Assembly: GCA_001603115.1 (NCBI GenBank)
Contig: LVBG01000018.1
Coordinates: 62,001-126,000 of the forward strand
Direction of reading: 5' to 3'
Origin: Spirochaetales bacterium Spiro_05
Lineage (GTDB): Bacteria > Spirochaetota > Spirochaetia > Sphaerochaetales > Sphaerochaetaceae
Length of the DNA stretch: 64,000 bases
Positions 50,493 through 57,873 of the stretch are shown one piece after another (the stretch's first letter is position 1; every line of letters starts with the position of its first letter). Both the position numbers and the translations under genes were made by a program. The notes under the pieces were generated by a model. It did no database searches. It saw only the letters and a list, made by a program, of their open reading frames with translations, and was not told the DNA's origin.

Positions 50493-52208
50493 ATGCACAA
50501 TCTGCCTACCTGGGACTTGAGCCCCATCTATCCTGCTGTCGACAGCAAGGAGTTTCTTGAAGACCTTCGTACCATGACCACCCGCTCCAAGGCCCTGGAG
50601 GCAACGATCACACGTCCTGGGGCCGAGCTTTACTCCTGTATCAGGGAGTATGAAGTGATTCTTGACTATCAGGAGACCCTTGATGCTTACAGCTCTGCCT
50701 GCTTGACCACCGATACTGCCAATGAACGATATCTGAAAGCCACCTCACAGGTGGAAGAGGCTTCTCTGGTGGTTCAGCACCTTGAGGTTTCCTTCCGCAA
50801 CTTTCTTGCCACCCGTTCCGAGGAGATTGCAAAGCGATGCGGTGAGGGAGGGGACTTGGCTTCCTACCGCTTTGTGCTCTCCGAGTTGCTCTTTGAGCAG
50901 GCTCATCAGATGGACAGCGAGCTGGAAGCTCTCGCTTCCGATCTTGGGCGGTCTGGAACTGATGCTTTTTCCCGTCTGCAGGAGGCTATGGGTTCAAGCA
51001 TCCAGAGCCAGGGTAAGACGGTGGTGCAGCTGCGCAATGAGGCAAGCAGTGCTGACAGAGATGTTCGAAAGCTCGCTTTCGAGCAGGAGCTCTCGCTTCT
51101 GAAGATGTATGAGGTACCCTTTGCTGCAGCGCTGAACGGCGTGAAAGGGACGACGATATCCCTGGATGGGCGCAGAGGTTATGCATCTCCTTTGGATCGC
51201 TCACTCAGCCAGTCGAGGATCGACCGACCGATACTCTCTGCACTGATCGCCACCATCGAACAAAATCTTCCGCTATTCCGTACCTATCTCAAGCACAAGG
51301 CTGCTCACTTGCAGGTGGAAGGTTGTGCTTTCTATGACCTCTTCGCTCCCATCGGCAGCGAGGAGAGCCGCTATAGCTATGAGCAAGCTCACGCACTCAT
51401 CGTCCAGCAGTTCACTGTCTTCTCTCCCGAGATGGGGGCCTTTGCCGATCAGGCTTTCAAGCAACGTTGGATTGATGCAGGAAGCCGCAAGGGCAAGGTG
51501 GGGGGAGCCTATGATACGGCCTTCCCCTTGGCACAGCAGAGCAGGATCCTGGCCAACTTCGACTACTCTTATGGAGGGGTCTCCACCTTGGCTCATGAGC
51601 TGGGACATGCCTGGCACGACCATGTGGTGCTGAAGAAGAGCAACCTTCTCAGGACGTATCCGATGACATTGGCTGAAACAGCCTCAATCTTCAGTGAATT
51701 CCTTGTTTTCCAAGGCGCCTTGGAGAAAAGCAACGGTTCAGCGCGACTAACCTTGGTGGAGCACTTCCTTCAGGAAGCCTGCCAAGTCTGTGTGGATATT
51801 CTCAGCCGCTTCTATTTCGAATCAGCTGTCTTTGAGCGAAGGGCGGAAGGGGAGTTGAGTGCTTCTGAGCTCTGCTCGCTCATGGAGGAGGCTCAGGATC
51901 GGACGTACGGCTTAGCGCTGGTGGTCAAACACCCCTACATGTGGGCGGTCAAGGGGCACTACTACTCCTCGGACTTTTCCTATTACAACTATCCTTACGC
52001 CTTTGGACAACTCTTTGCCCTCGGCTTGTATCAGCTGGGACTGAGAAGTGAGCAGTACAACCAGGTGCTTTCGCTTGCCGGCAGCCTTGATGCCCGTCAG
52101 GTTGCCTCAACGGTGGGCATCGACCTTGCAGACCCTGCTTTCTGGCAGCAAGGGATCGACCTCATTGCTGCCTACGTGAAGGAGCTCGGTGATGCCTTAT
52201 CGCATTGA
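50493..52208 (+). CDS. M3-family oligoendopeptidase (PepF-like)
   Basis: A 571-aa cytosolic zinc peptidase of the M3 (thimet/PepF) family. The zinc motif HELGH (TLAHELGHAWHDHVV) lies near residue 368 and the third ligand Glu is expected in LAETASIFSEFLV. The N-terminal domain (YSCIREYEVILDYQETLDAY) and the C-terminal FSYYNYPYAFGQLFALGLY segment match PepF proteins. It degrades short peptides. AAGGAG precedes the ATG, 15 bases after the sigma-54 activator gene. It overlaps the following methyltransferase gene by 17 bases. Confidence 0.93.
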   Translation: MHNLPTWDLSPIYPAVDSKEFLEDLRTMTTRSKALEATITRPGAELYSCIREYEVILDYQETLDAYSSACLTTDTANERYLKATSQVEEASLVVQHLEVSFRNFLATRSEEIAKRCGEGGDLASYRFVLSELLFEQAHQMDSELEALASDLGRSGTDAFSRLQEAMGSSIQSQGKTVVQLRNEASSADRDVRKLAFEQELSLLKMYEVPFAAALNGVKGTTISLDGRRGYASPLDRSLSQSRIDRPILSALIATIEQNLPLFRTYLKHKAAHLQVEGCAFYDLFAPIGSEESRYSYEQAHALIVQQFTVFSPEMGAFADQAFKQRWIDAGSRKGKVGGAYDTAFPLAQQSRILANFDYSYGGVSTLAHELGHAWHDHVVLKKSNLLRTYPMTLAETASIFSEFLVFQGALEKSNGSARLTLVEHFLQEACQVCVDILSRFYFESAVFERRAEGELSASELCSLMEEAQDRTYGLALVVKHPYMWAVKGHYYSSDFSYYNYPYAFGQLFALGLYQLGLRSEQYNQVLSLAGSLDARQVASTVGIDLADPAFWQQGIDLIAAYVKELGDALSH

Positions 52209-53349
52209 GAAGCTGGTCCAAGGAGGAGATGGTCTTTCCACCACCGATGAGGGAAAGCGACTCTTCATCCCTGAGACATTGGAAGGAGAGGTGGTTGAAG
52301 CCAGGATTGTTCAGCAGAAGACTGGCTACGCCATCGGAGAAGTGACCAGCATCGTTGAGGCCAGCGATGTTCGCATTCATCCCCCCTGTCCTTACTGGGG
52401 TGCCTGTGGCGGTTGTGACTTCCAGTATGCTCACCCTGATGCACAAGGCGGCATCAAGCAGCAGATTGTGCTGGACAACCTTGTTCGCCTGGGATCCCTT
52501 GACCTAGGGAAGATTGTGGTCGAGCCGGTTGAGACCGGTCCCGCTTTTGCCTATCGCAACCGGGTGCGTTTTCATGTGGACCTGGCAGGCAAGCAGGTCG
52601 GATTCTTAGGCAAGGGAAGCAATACCCTTGTTCCCATCAAGACCTGCATGGTCCTTACCGATGCACTCAATGCCCTGCTTGCCGATCCCCAGCCTCTTTT
52701 TGCCGCTGCCCGAAAACTCATGTTTGCCAACCGCAAAGGCAAGGGAGGTTTTCTGGAAGTTCCTGTCTTTGCTGCTGATTCCAAACTCTCTTTCTTTGAT
52801 GAGGAGGTGGTTGCCACGGTCGGACGCAGACAGTTCGTGGTAACCAGTGAAGTATTCTTTCAGTCGAACCTCTCACTGCTTCCTTCCTTGGGTGAGTATG
52901 TGGCAGCAAATGCAATCGGTTCTTCTGTCATGGATCTGTACAGCGGGGTGGGTACCTTCAGTGCTTTCCTTGAGCAGGATGGGAGGCACCTGATAGCGGT
53001 CGAGCGGCAGAAACAGTGCTTGAGCTTGGCGAAACGCAATGTCAAGCAGTGCGAGTACTACACCCAAGCAGTGGAGGAGTGGGCGAAGGGCAGGCAAACG
53101 CATGTGGATACGGTTGTTGTTGATCCTCCCCGTACCGGTCTTGATGAGAGTCTGGTCCCGCTGATTGCTTCCTGGAAGCCGATGCGCATCATCTACGTCT
53201 CCTGCAACAGTGTTACCTTGGGACGAGACTTGCAACGCTTTGCCTCCGAGGGCTACACTGTGGGCAAGGTCAAGGTGTTTGATCTCTATCCACAGACGTT
53301 CCATCATGAGGTGGTCGCCATCCTTGACCGTGGGGGAGCTGAGGTATGA
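52192..53349 (+). CDS. RlmD/TrmA-family RNA (uracil-5-) methyltransferase
   Basis: A 385-aa SAM-dependent 5-methyluridine methyltransferase, most like RlmD. N-terminal TRAM domain, a 4Fe-4S site (CPYWGACGGC plus Cys in IKTCMVLTD), the SAM motif VMDLYSGVGTFSAFLEQDG, DPPRTGLDE, and the catalytic Cys in IYVSCNSVTLGRDL. Substrate is 23S rRNA or tRNA; the Fe-S cluster favours an RlmD/RlmC-type enzyme. ATG 52192 has AAGGAG at 7 bases. It overlaps pepF by 17 bases and nadE by 4. Confidence 0.9.
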   Translation: MPYRIEKLVQGGDGLSTTDEGKRLFIPETLEGEVVEARIVQQKTGYAIGEVTSIVEASDVRIHPPCPYWGACGGCDFQYAHPDAQGGIKQQIVLDNLVRLGSLDLGKIVVEPVETGPAFAYRNRVRFHVDLAGKQVGFLGKGSNTLVPIKTCMVLTDALNALLADPQPLFAAARKLMFANRKGKGGFLEVPVFAADSKLSFFDEEVVATVGRRQFVVTSEVFFQSNLSLLPSLGEYVAANAIGSSVMDLYSGVGTFSAFLEQDGRHLIAVERQKQCLSLAKRNVKQCEYYTQAVEEWAKGRQTHVDTVVVDPPRTGLDESLVPLIASWKPMRIIYVSCNSVTLGRDLQRFASEGYTVGKVKVFDLYPQTFHHEVVAILDRGGAEV

Positions 53350-55262
53350 AAGACGGGTTCATCAAGTGTGCAGTTGCATCTCCGACGGTACGGGTGGCCG
53401 ATACCACCTTCAATACGAACAGCATTCTTTCGCTCATCACGGAAGCGGCTGGGAAGCAGGTGAAAGTCCTTGTTCTCCCGGAGTTGGTCACCACTGCCTA
53501 CAGCTGTGCGGACTTGTTTTTGCACAAGCGCCTGCAGCAGGGCTGGGAAGCAGCTGTCTCCGCCATTCTTACGATGAGCCAAGACATCGATATGCTCATT
53601 GTGTTCGGCTCTCCTGTCATGGTCCACGGGTCGCTCTACAACTGTGCCCTCAGCATCCACAAGGGACAATTGCTTTCCGTGGTTCCCAAGCGCCATCTCC
53701 CCAACTATCAGGAGTTCTATGAGAAGCGTTGGTTCTCGACTCCCCGCGAAGGCAATGAAGAGGTTACCCTCTTTGGGCAGAAAACCTGGTTCGGCACTCA
53801 CCTGCTTCTCAGCTGTACCTCCCTTGAGGAGTTGGTGGTGGCCAATGAGATATGTGAGGACCTTTGGGTGCCCCTCTCCCCCAGCACCTCCCACGCCCTC
53901 GCTGGAGCAACGGTGATAACCAACTGTTCTGCCAGTGATGAATTGGTAGGCAAGGAGGAGTACCGCAGGTCGCTCGTTGCCAGCCAGAGTGCAAAGCTGG
54001 TCTGTGCATACCTGTATAGTGATGCCGGCTACGGTGAATCTGCGACCGACCTGGTGTTCACCCCCCACGACCTTATCTACGAGAACGGGCAGTGCCTGGG
54101 TGAGTCCTTTGATGTGAGTGATGCGCTTTTGGTCACCGAGATAGATGTACAGAAATTGCAGCTGGAGCGAGTAAGATTGCAAAGCTTCTCTACGCGCCCG
54201 GAAGGCTATGTACGCATTCCGTTCACCTTGGATGTTGGTACATGTACACTGACCCGCCACTATGAGAAGGCTCCCTTCGTGCCCTCGGATGAGCGGGGAA
54301 GGGAAGCTCGGTGCGAGAAGATTCTGCGATTGCAGGCTCTGGGGCTGAAAAAGCGTCTTGAGCACACCCTCTGCAAAAGCGTGGTGATAGGCCTCAGCGG
54401 AGGACTCGACTCTACCCTTGCCCTTCTGGTCTCCGTACGGGCCTTCGACTTGCTGGGCTTGGAACGCAAGCACATTGTTGCGGTAACGATGCCGGGATTT
54501 GGCACCACCAAACGCACCAAGGGCAATGCAACCAAGCTGGCACAAGCTCTGGGTGTTGAGTTGCGCACCATCTCCATCTCCAAGGCTGTGGGTCAGCACT
54601 TCAAGGATATCGGTCACGATCCGAAGGCGCTGGATGTCACCTACGAGAACAGTCAGGCGCGCGAACGGACCCAAGTGTTGATGGACCTGGCAAACAAGCT
54701 CAACGCCCTGGTGATCGGAACGGGTGACCTTTCTGAGCTGGCTCTTGGCTGGGCGACCTACAACGGGGATCATATGTCGATGTACGGGGTCAACAGTTCG
54801 GTACCGAAGACCTTGGTTCGGCACCTGGTCAGGCATGTGGCCTCGATCAGTGAGCCTTCGCTGAAGAAGGTACTGCTGGATGTCGTCGATACCCCGGTAA
54901 GCCCTGAACTCCTTCCTGCTAAAGGTGATGGAACGATAAGCCAGGTTACCGAGGATTTGGTGGGCCCCTATGAACTGCATGACTTCTTCCTCTACCAGGC
55001 GATACGCTGGGGCTATTCTCCGGCTAAGATTTACCGATTGGCATGCGTTGCATTTTCACAAGTGTATGATCAGTCGGTCATTCTCAAGTGGCTCAATACC
55101 TTTTACTCGCGCTTTTTCAGCCAGCAGTTCAAACGTTCCTGCCTGCCCGATGGTCCGAAGGTTGGTTCTCTGGCCCTCTCTCCCCGAGGGGATTGGCGGA
55201 TGCCCAGTGATGCATCGGTTGCCCTTTGGAGGGCGCAGCTGGCCGAACTTGGGAACTTATAG
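53346..55262 (+). CDS. nadE: Glutamine-dependent NAD+ synthetase
   Basis: A 638-aa two-domain enzyme that amidates nicotinate adenine dinucleotide to NAD+. The N-terminal nitrilase-type glutaminase has the Glu-Lys-Cys triad (VLVLPELVTTAY; VVPKRHLPNYQEF; NEICEDLWVP). The C-terminal synthetase has the PPi loop GLSGGLDSTLALL and the TGDLSELALGWATYNGD segment. The start overlaps the previous stop (ATGA). It completes a three-gene run pepF-rlmD-like-nadE that may continue the efflux/two-component transcript. Confidence 0.96.
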   Translation: MKDGFIKCAVASPTVRVADTTFNTNSILSLITEAAGKQVKVLVLPELVTTAYSCADLFLHKRLQQGWEAAVSAILTMSQDIDMLIVFGSPVMVHGSLYNCALSIHKGQLLSVVPKRHLPNYQEFYEKRWFSTPREGNEEVTLFGQKTWFGTHLLLSCTSLEELVVANEICEDLWVPLSPSTSHALAGATVITNCSASDELVGKEEYRRSLVASQSAKLVCAYLYSDAGYGESATDLVFTPHDLIYENGQCLGESFDVSDALLVTEIDVQKLQLERVRLQSFSTRPEGYVRIPFTLDVGTCTLTRHYEKAPFVPSDERGREARCEKILRLQALGLKKRLEHTLCKSVVIGLSGGLDSTLALLVSVRAFDLLGLERKHIVAVTMPGFGTTKRTKGNATKLAQALGVELRTISISKAVGQHFKDIGHDPKALDVTYENSQARERTQVLMDLANKLNALVIGTGDLSELALGWATYNGDHMSMYGVNSSVPKTLVRHLVRHVASISEPSLKKVLLDVVDTPVSPELLPAKGDGTISQVTEDLVGPYELHDFFLYQAIRWGYSPAKIYRLACVAFSQVYDQSVILKWLNTFYSRFFSQQFKRSCLPDGPKVGSLALSPRGDWRMPSDASVALWRAQLAELGNL

Positions 55263-55357
55263 CAAAATCGTACGGAAGTTCAACAAAAAATTATCCCTCT
55301 ATGTTGTAGCCTTTTGTCTCTGAGTACTGTTATAGAGATGAGGAGTTGCTGCGACCT

Positions 55358-55975
55358 ATGCGAAAACATCTGCCCACACTGATGGTCATCATCTTGTTGT
55401 CGCTTCCTGTCTCCGTTGGAGCCAGAAGCCTTGTAAATGTAAGTCTTGGATTTGGCGCCACCTATTCACCCCAAGAGGATCAAGCCTTTGATCTCGGTCT
55501 TCAGGATCCGGACAACTGGTTGATCGGAGGGGAAATCAGTGCTCGGCTGGCCTTTGTACAGGCACAGGCGATGGTGCTGCCCATTGAATGTGGTGAGGCT
55601 AGTGGGGTGTTGATGCTCGGCATGGGCTCCCTGAGTATTCCGGCGATCGGCTCGCTGGTCGCGGTGGAAGTCGGCGGTGGGGTAGGTGTCACCTATGTTC
55701 CTTCCAGTTCCGACTCCTCCCGTTCCTTCTACAAGTTGGCAAACGGAACACAGGCGGATGCTTCACAGAAAAGCTTTGCCGATGCGGTTCTGGCAAGTCC
55801 GATGTATTTGCAGGTAGGACTTGGGTCCGAACTTGGTCCCATTGGCGTGAAAATACGGTACCTGATGGAAAGTCAGGCAACCTTGGGTTCGGTTATGGCG
55901 GATAATGCATGGTGGAGCGTCTTTGCTCTGAAAAAGCAATCTCTCTCCCTTGCGTTGGCTCTGAAAATGTTCTAG
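55358..55975 (+). CDS. Putative secreted beta-rich protein, unknown family
   Basis: A 205-aa protein with a signal peptide (TLMVIILLSLPVSVGA) and mostly beta-strand sequence rich in Gly, Ser and Val (LVAVEVGGGVGVTYVP; PMYLQVGLGSELGPIGVKIR), ending ALALKMF. The terminal Phe and alternating pattern suggest a small outer-membrane barrel or an outer-membrane-associated protein. Family not recognised. ATG 55358 is used; GAGGAG is 12 bases upstream and a TTG at 55346 immediately follows it. A second protein of the same kind follows 52 bases later. Confidence 0.65.
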   Translation: MRKHLPTLMVIILLSLPVSVGARSLVNVSLGFGATYSPQEDQAFDLGLQDPDNWLIGGEISARLAFVQAQAMVLPIECGEASGVLMLGMGSLSIPAIGSLVAVEVGGGVGVTYVPSSSDSSRSFYKLANGTQADASQKSFADAVLASPMYLQVGLGSELGPIGVKIRYLMESQATLGSVMADNAWWSVFALKKQSLSLALALKMF

Positions 55976-56027
55976 ATTTAGAACAGAAATGCTGATATGA
56001 CAGGAAAACTGGCAAAAGGGGTATGAT

Positions 56028-56657
56028 ATGAAGAAGAAGCTGATGATTTCACTGCTCGTTGTATGTGTCCTGCTTCCCGCAGCTCTCAGTGCTGCAGTAC
56101 TTGATTTGAGTCTTGGTGTCACGGCGCAGTACAAGGATAGTCTTGGTAAGATCAAGACTGCCATTGACAGTGACAATTTCGACGGACTGGCAAATTTCGA
56201 TAACTATGCTCTTGGTGCAGATGTCCGCTTCAAGCTCCTTATTGCAGAGGTTGACTTGGTAGGTAAGTTCTCACAGGAAACAATCGGGTCTGTTGATTAC
56301 ACCAAGATCGAGGTGCTCTCCACCGCCGGTGTCTCGATGGATCTGCTCGGCTTTACCCGCCTCGGCTTCGGTATGGGACCGAACTGGATCGTACGCATGG
56401 ATAAGGATGGAAAGTTCACCATTTTTGATGCCAACGACAATCCTCAAACTCTGTCTTCCTTGGGCGAGACCTTCATCAACTCCCCGGTTGCCTATCGTGC
56501 TACGCTCGATTTCAACCTTGGCAAGCTGATGCTCGGCCTCAACTACACCCTTGAGACTGACTACACCTTCAAGAAGCCTGGAGAAGTGGACAAGCTCTTC
56601 AATGCAAAAATGGATGATGGTACGGTGGGCGTATCCCTCCTTTTCTCACTTTTCTAA
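56028..56657 (+). CDS. Putative outer-membrane beta-barrel protein, unknown family
   Basis: A 209-aa exported protein (signal MKKKLMISLLVVCVLLPAAL, cleaved about SAA) with amphipathic beta-strands throughout (LGADVRFKLLIAEVDLVGKF; ATLDFNLGKLMLGLNYTLET) and a C-terminal GVSLLFSLF ending in Phe, the outer-membrane barrel signature. Similar in size and layout to the preceding gene and perhaps a diverged paralogue, though sequence identity is not obvious. AAGGGG precedes the ATG. A GC-rich hairpin follows the stop. Confidence 0.7.
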   Translation: MKKKLMISLLVVCVLLPAALSAAVLDLSLGVTAQYKDSLGKIKTAIDSDNFDGLANFDNYALGADVRFKLLIAEVDLVGKFSQETIGSVDYTKIEVLSTAGVSMDLLGFTRLGFGMGPNWIVRMDKDGKFTIFDANDNPQTLSSLGETFINSPVAYRATLDFNLGKLMLGLNYTLETDYTFKKPGEVDKLFNAKMDDGTVGVSLLFSLF

Positions 56658-56678
56658 AACAATAGTGCAGCAACCTTC

Positions 56679-56711
56679 AGGCCCGGAGAAATCCGGGCCT
56701 GAGTTGCTTTT
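56679..56711 (+). terminator. GC-rich hairpin after the barrel protein gene
   Basis: AGGCCCGGA pairs perfectly with TCCGGGCCT around GAAA. A short T-run (TTTT) comes only after 6 further bases, so termination efficiency is uncertain. Confidence 0.65.
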
Positions 56712-56755
56712 CGCCTTCGCCCAAGTGTGCTAGAGTAGCCAAGAGGAGTAGTGTC

Positions 56756-57094
56756 ATGGCAAAGAAAGGATTCTTTCGCTCGTTTCTCTCGGCGTTGAGC
56801 GTTGCAACGCTGTGCTTCTTCATCATGTATTTCTTTATTCCCAGCATGAGCATGCAGTTTCTGGGAGTGAGCTTTGCCTTGCGCAAAGGCTCGGTCAACG
56901 CCCAGGTGATGGATGCTGTGGGTCTTGCTGTTGATCAGGTGAAGGGAAGTCCCGAGTTCACCCAAGAGTCCTTCGAACGGCTGCAGAGTCTCCTTTCCAG
57001 CGATGAGGTGCAGCAGAAGCTCAAAGACGCCGCCAAGCAGGGACAGCAGGTGCTGGAGAACTCCGTGAAACAAGTGACGGATATGGCTCGATGA
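56756..57094 (+). CDS. Small membrane-anchored protein of unknown function
   Basis: A 112-aa protein with a basic start (MAKKGFFRSF), one transmembrane helix (LSVATLCFFIMYFFIPSMSM) and a hydrophilic helical C-terminal part rich in Gln, Val and Leu (FERLQSLLSSDEVQQKLKDA). It looks like a signal-anchored protein with most of its length outside the membrane. Not recognised. GAGGAG lies 7 bases before the ATG. It overlaps the following hydrolase gene by 4 bases, so it heads the unit leading into polA. Confidence 0.65.
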   Translation: MAKKGFFRSFLSALSVATLCFFIMYFFIPSMSMQFLGVSFALRKGSVNAQVMDAVGLAVDQVKGSPEFTQESFERLQSLLSSDEVQQKLKDAAKQGQQVLENSVKQVTDMAR

Positions 57095-57873
57095 GCAGGA
57101 TGGACGTCACGTTTCTGGGTACCGGGACGAGCCATGGGATTCCGGTCATTGGGTGTACCTGCTCGGTGTGCACCTCAAGCGATGTGCACGATGCACGTTA
57201 CCGCAGCAGCATCCTGATTCAGAGCGAAGGGAAGACCTTGCTTGTTGACACCACCCCTGAGTTCCGACTGCAAGCTCTGAGGGCAAACCTGACCAGACTC
57301 GATGCAGTCTTGTACACGCATGCTCATGCCGATCACTTCAATGGCATCGATGACCTACGGGTGTTTTGCAAGCACAACAGCCTTCCTGTGTACTGCAAGG
57401 AGGAGGTTGCCCAGGATATCAGGGACCGATTTCCGTATGTACTGCATGGAGAGGATGTGGCAGGAGGGATACCTCACCTTGACCTTAAGGTGCTCACTTC
57501 CTATGAGGAGGTGGAAATTGCATCCTTCAAGGTAATGCCCATTCCCATCCTCCACGGAAAACAGACGATTTTTGCATTTCGCATTGGATCGTTTGCGTAC
57601 GCTACCGATTGCAGTGAGGTGCCCGTCCAGAGTCTTCCCTACTTTGAAGGCCTGGATACCTTGGTGGTGGGAGCTCTTCGCTACTGGCCTCACCCCACAC
57701 ATTACAGTGTATTTGAGGCACTGGCGTTCGCACAGCGAGTAAGACCGAGAAGGGTGTACCTCACCCATCTCAGTCATGGATTGAGCCACCAAAGCCTGCA
57801 GGCGGAGTTGCCTGAGGGCGTCCAGGTGGCCTATGATACTTTGTCATTGACCATAGGGGGCCAGGATGGATGA
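57091..57873 (+). CDS. MBL-fold metallohydrolase, PhnP-like
   Basis: A 260-aa metallo-beta-lactamase-fold hydrolase. The binuclear zinc motif is THAHADHFNGIDDLR, with further ligands in IPILHGKQ, FAYATDCSE and LTHLSHGLSH. The N-terminus GTGTSHGIPVIGCTCSVC is the PhnP-type start with the Cys-rich structural zinc loop. PhnP acts on cyclic ribose phosphates, but in the absence of phn genes the substrate here is unknown. It overlaps the small membrane protein gene and polA (8 bases). Confidence 0.9.
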   Translation: MSRMDVTFLGTGTSHGIPVIGCTCSVCTSSDVHDARYRSSILIQSEGKTLLVDTTPEFRLQALRANLTRLDAVLYTHAHADHFNGIDDLRVFCKHNSLPVYCKEEVAQDIRDRFPYVLHGEDVAGGIPHLDLKVLTSYEEVEIASFKVMPIPILHGKQTIFAFRIGSFAYATDCSEVPVQSLPYFEGLDTLVVGALRYWPHPTHYSVFEALAFAQRVRPRRVYLTHLSHGLSHQSLQAELPEGVQVAYDTLSLTIGGQDG

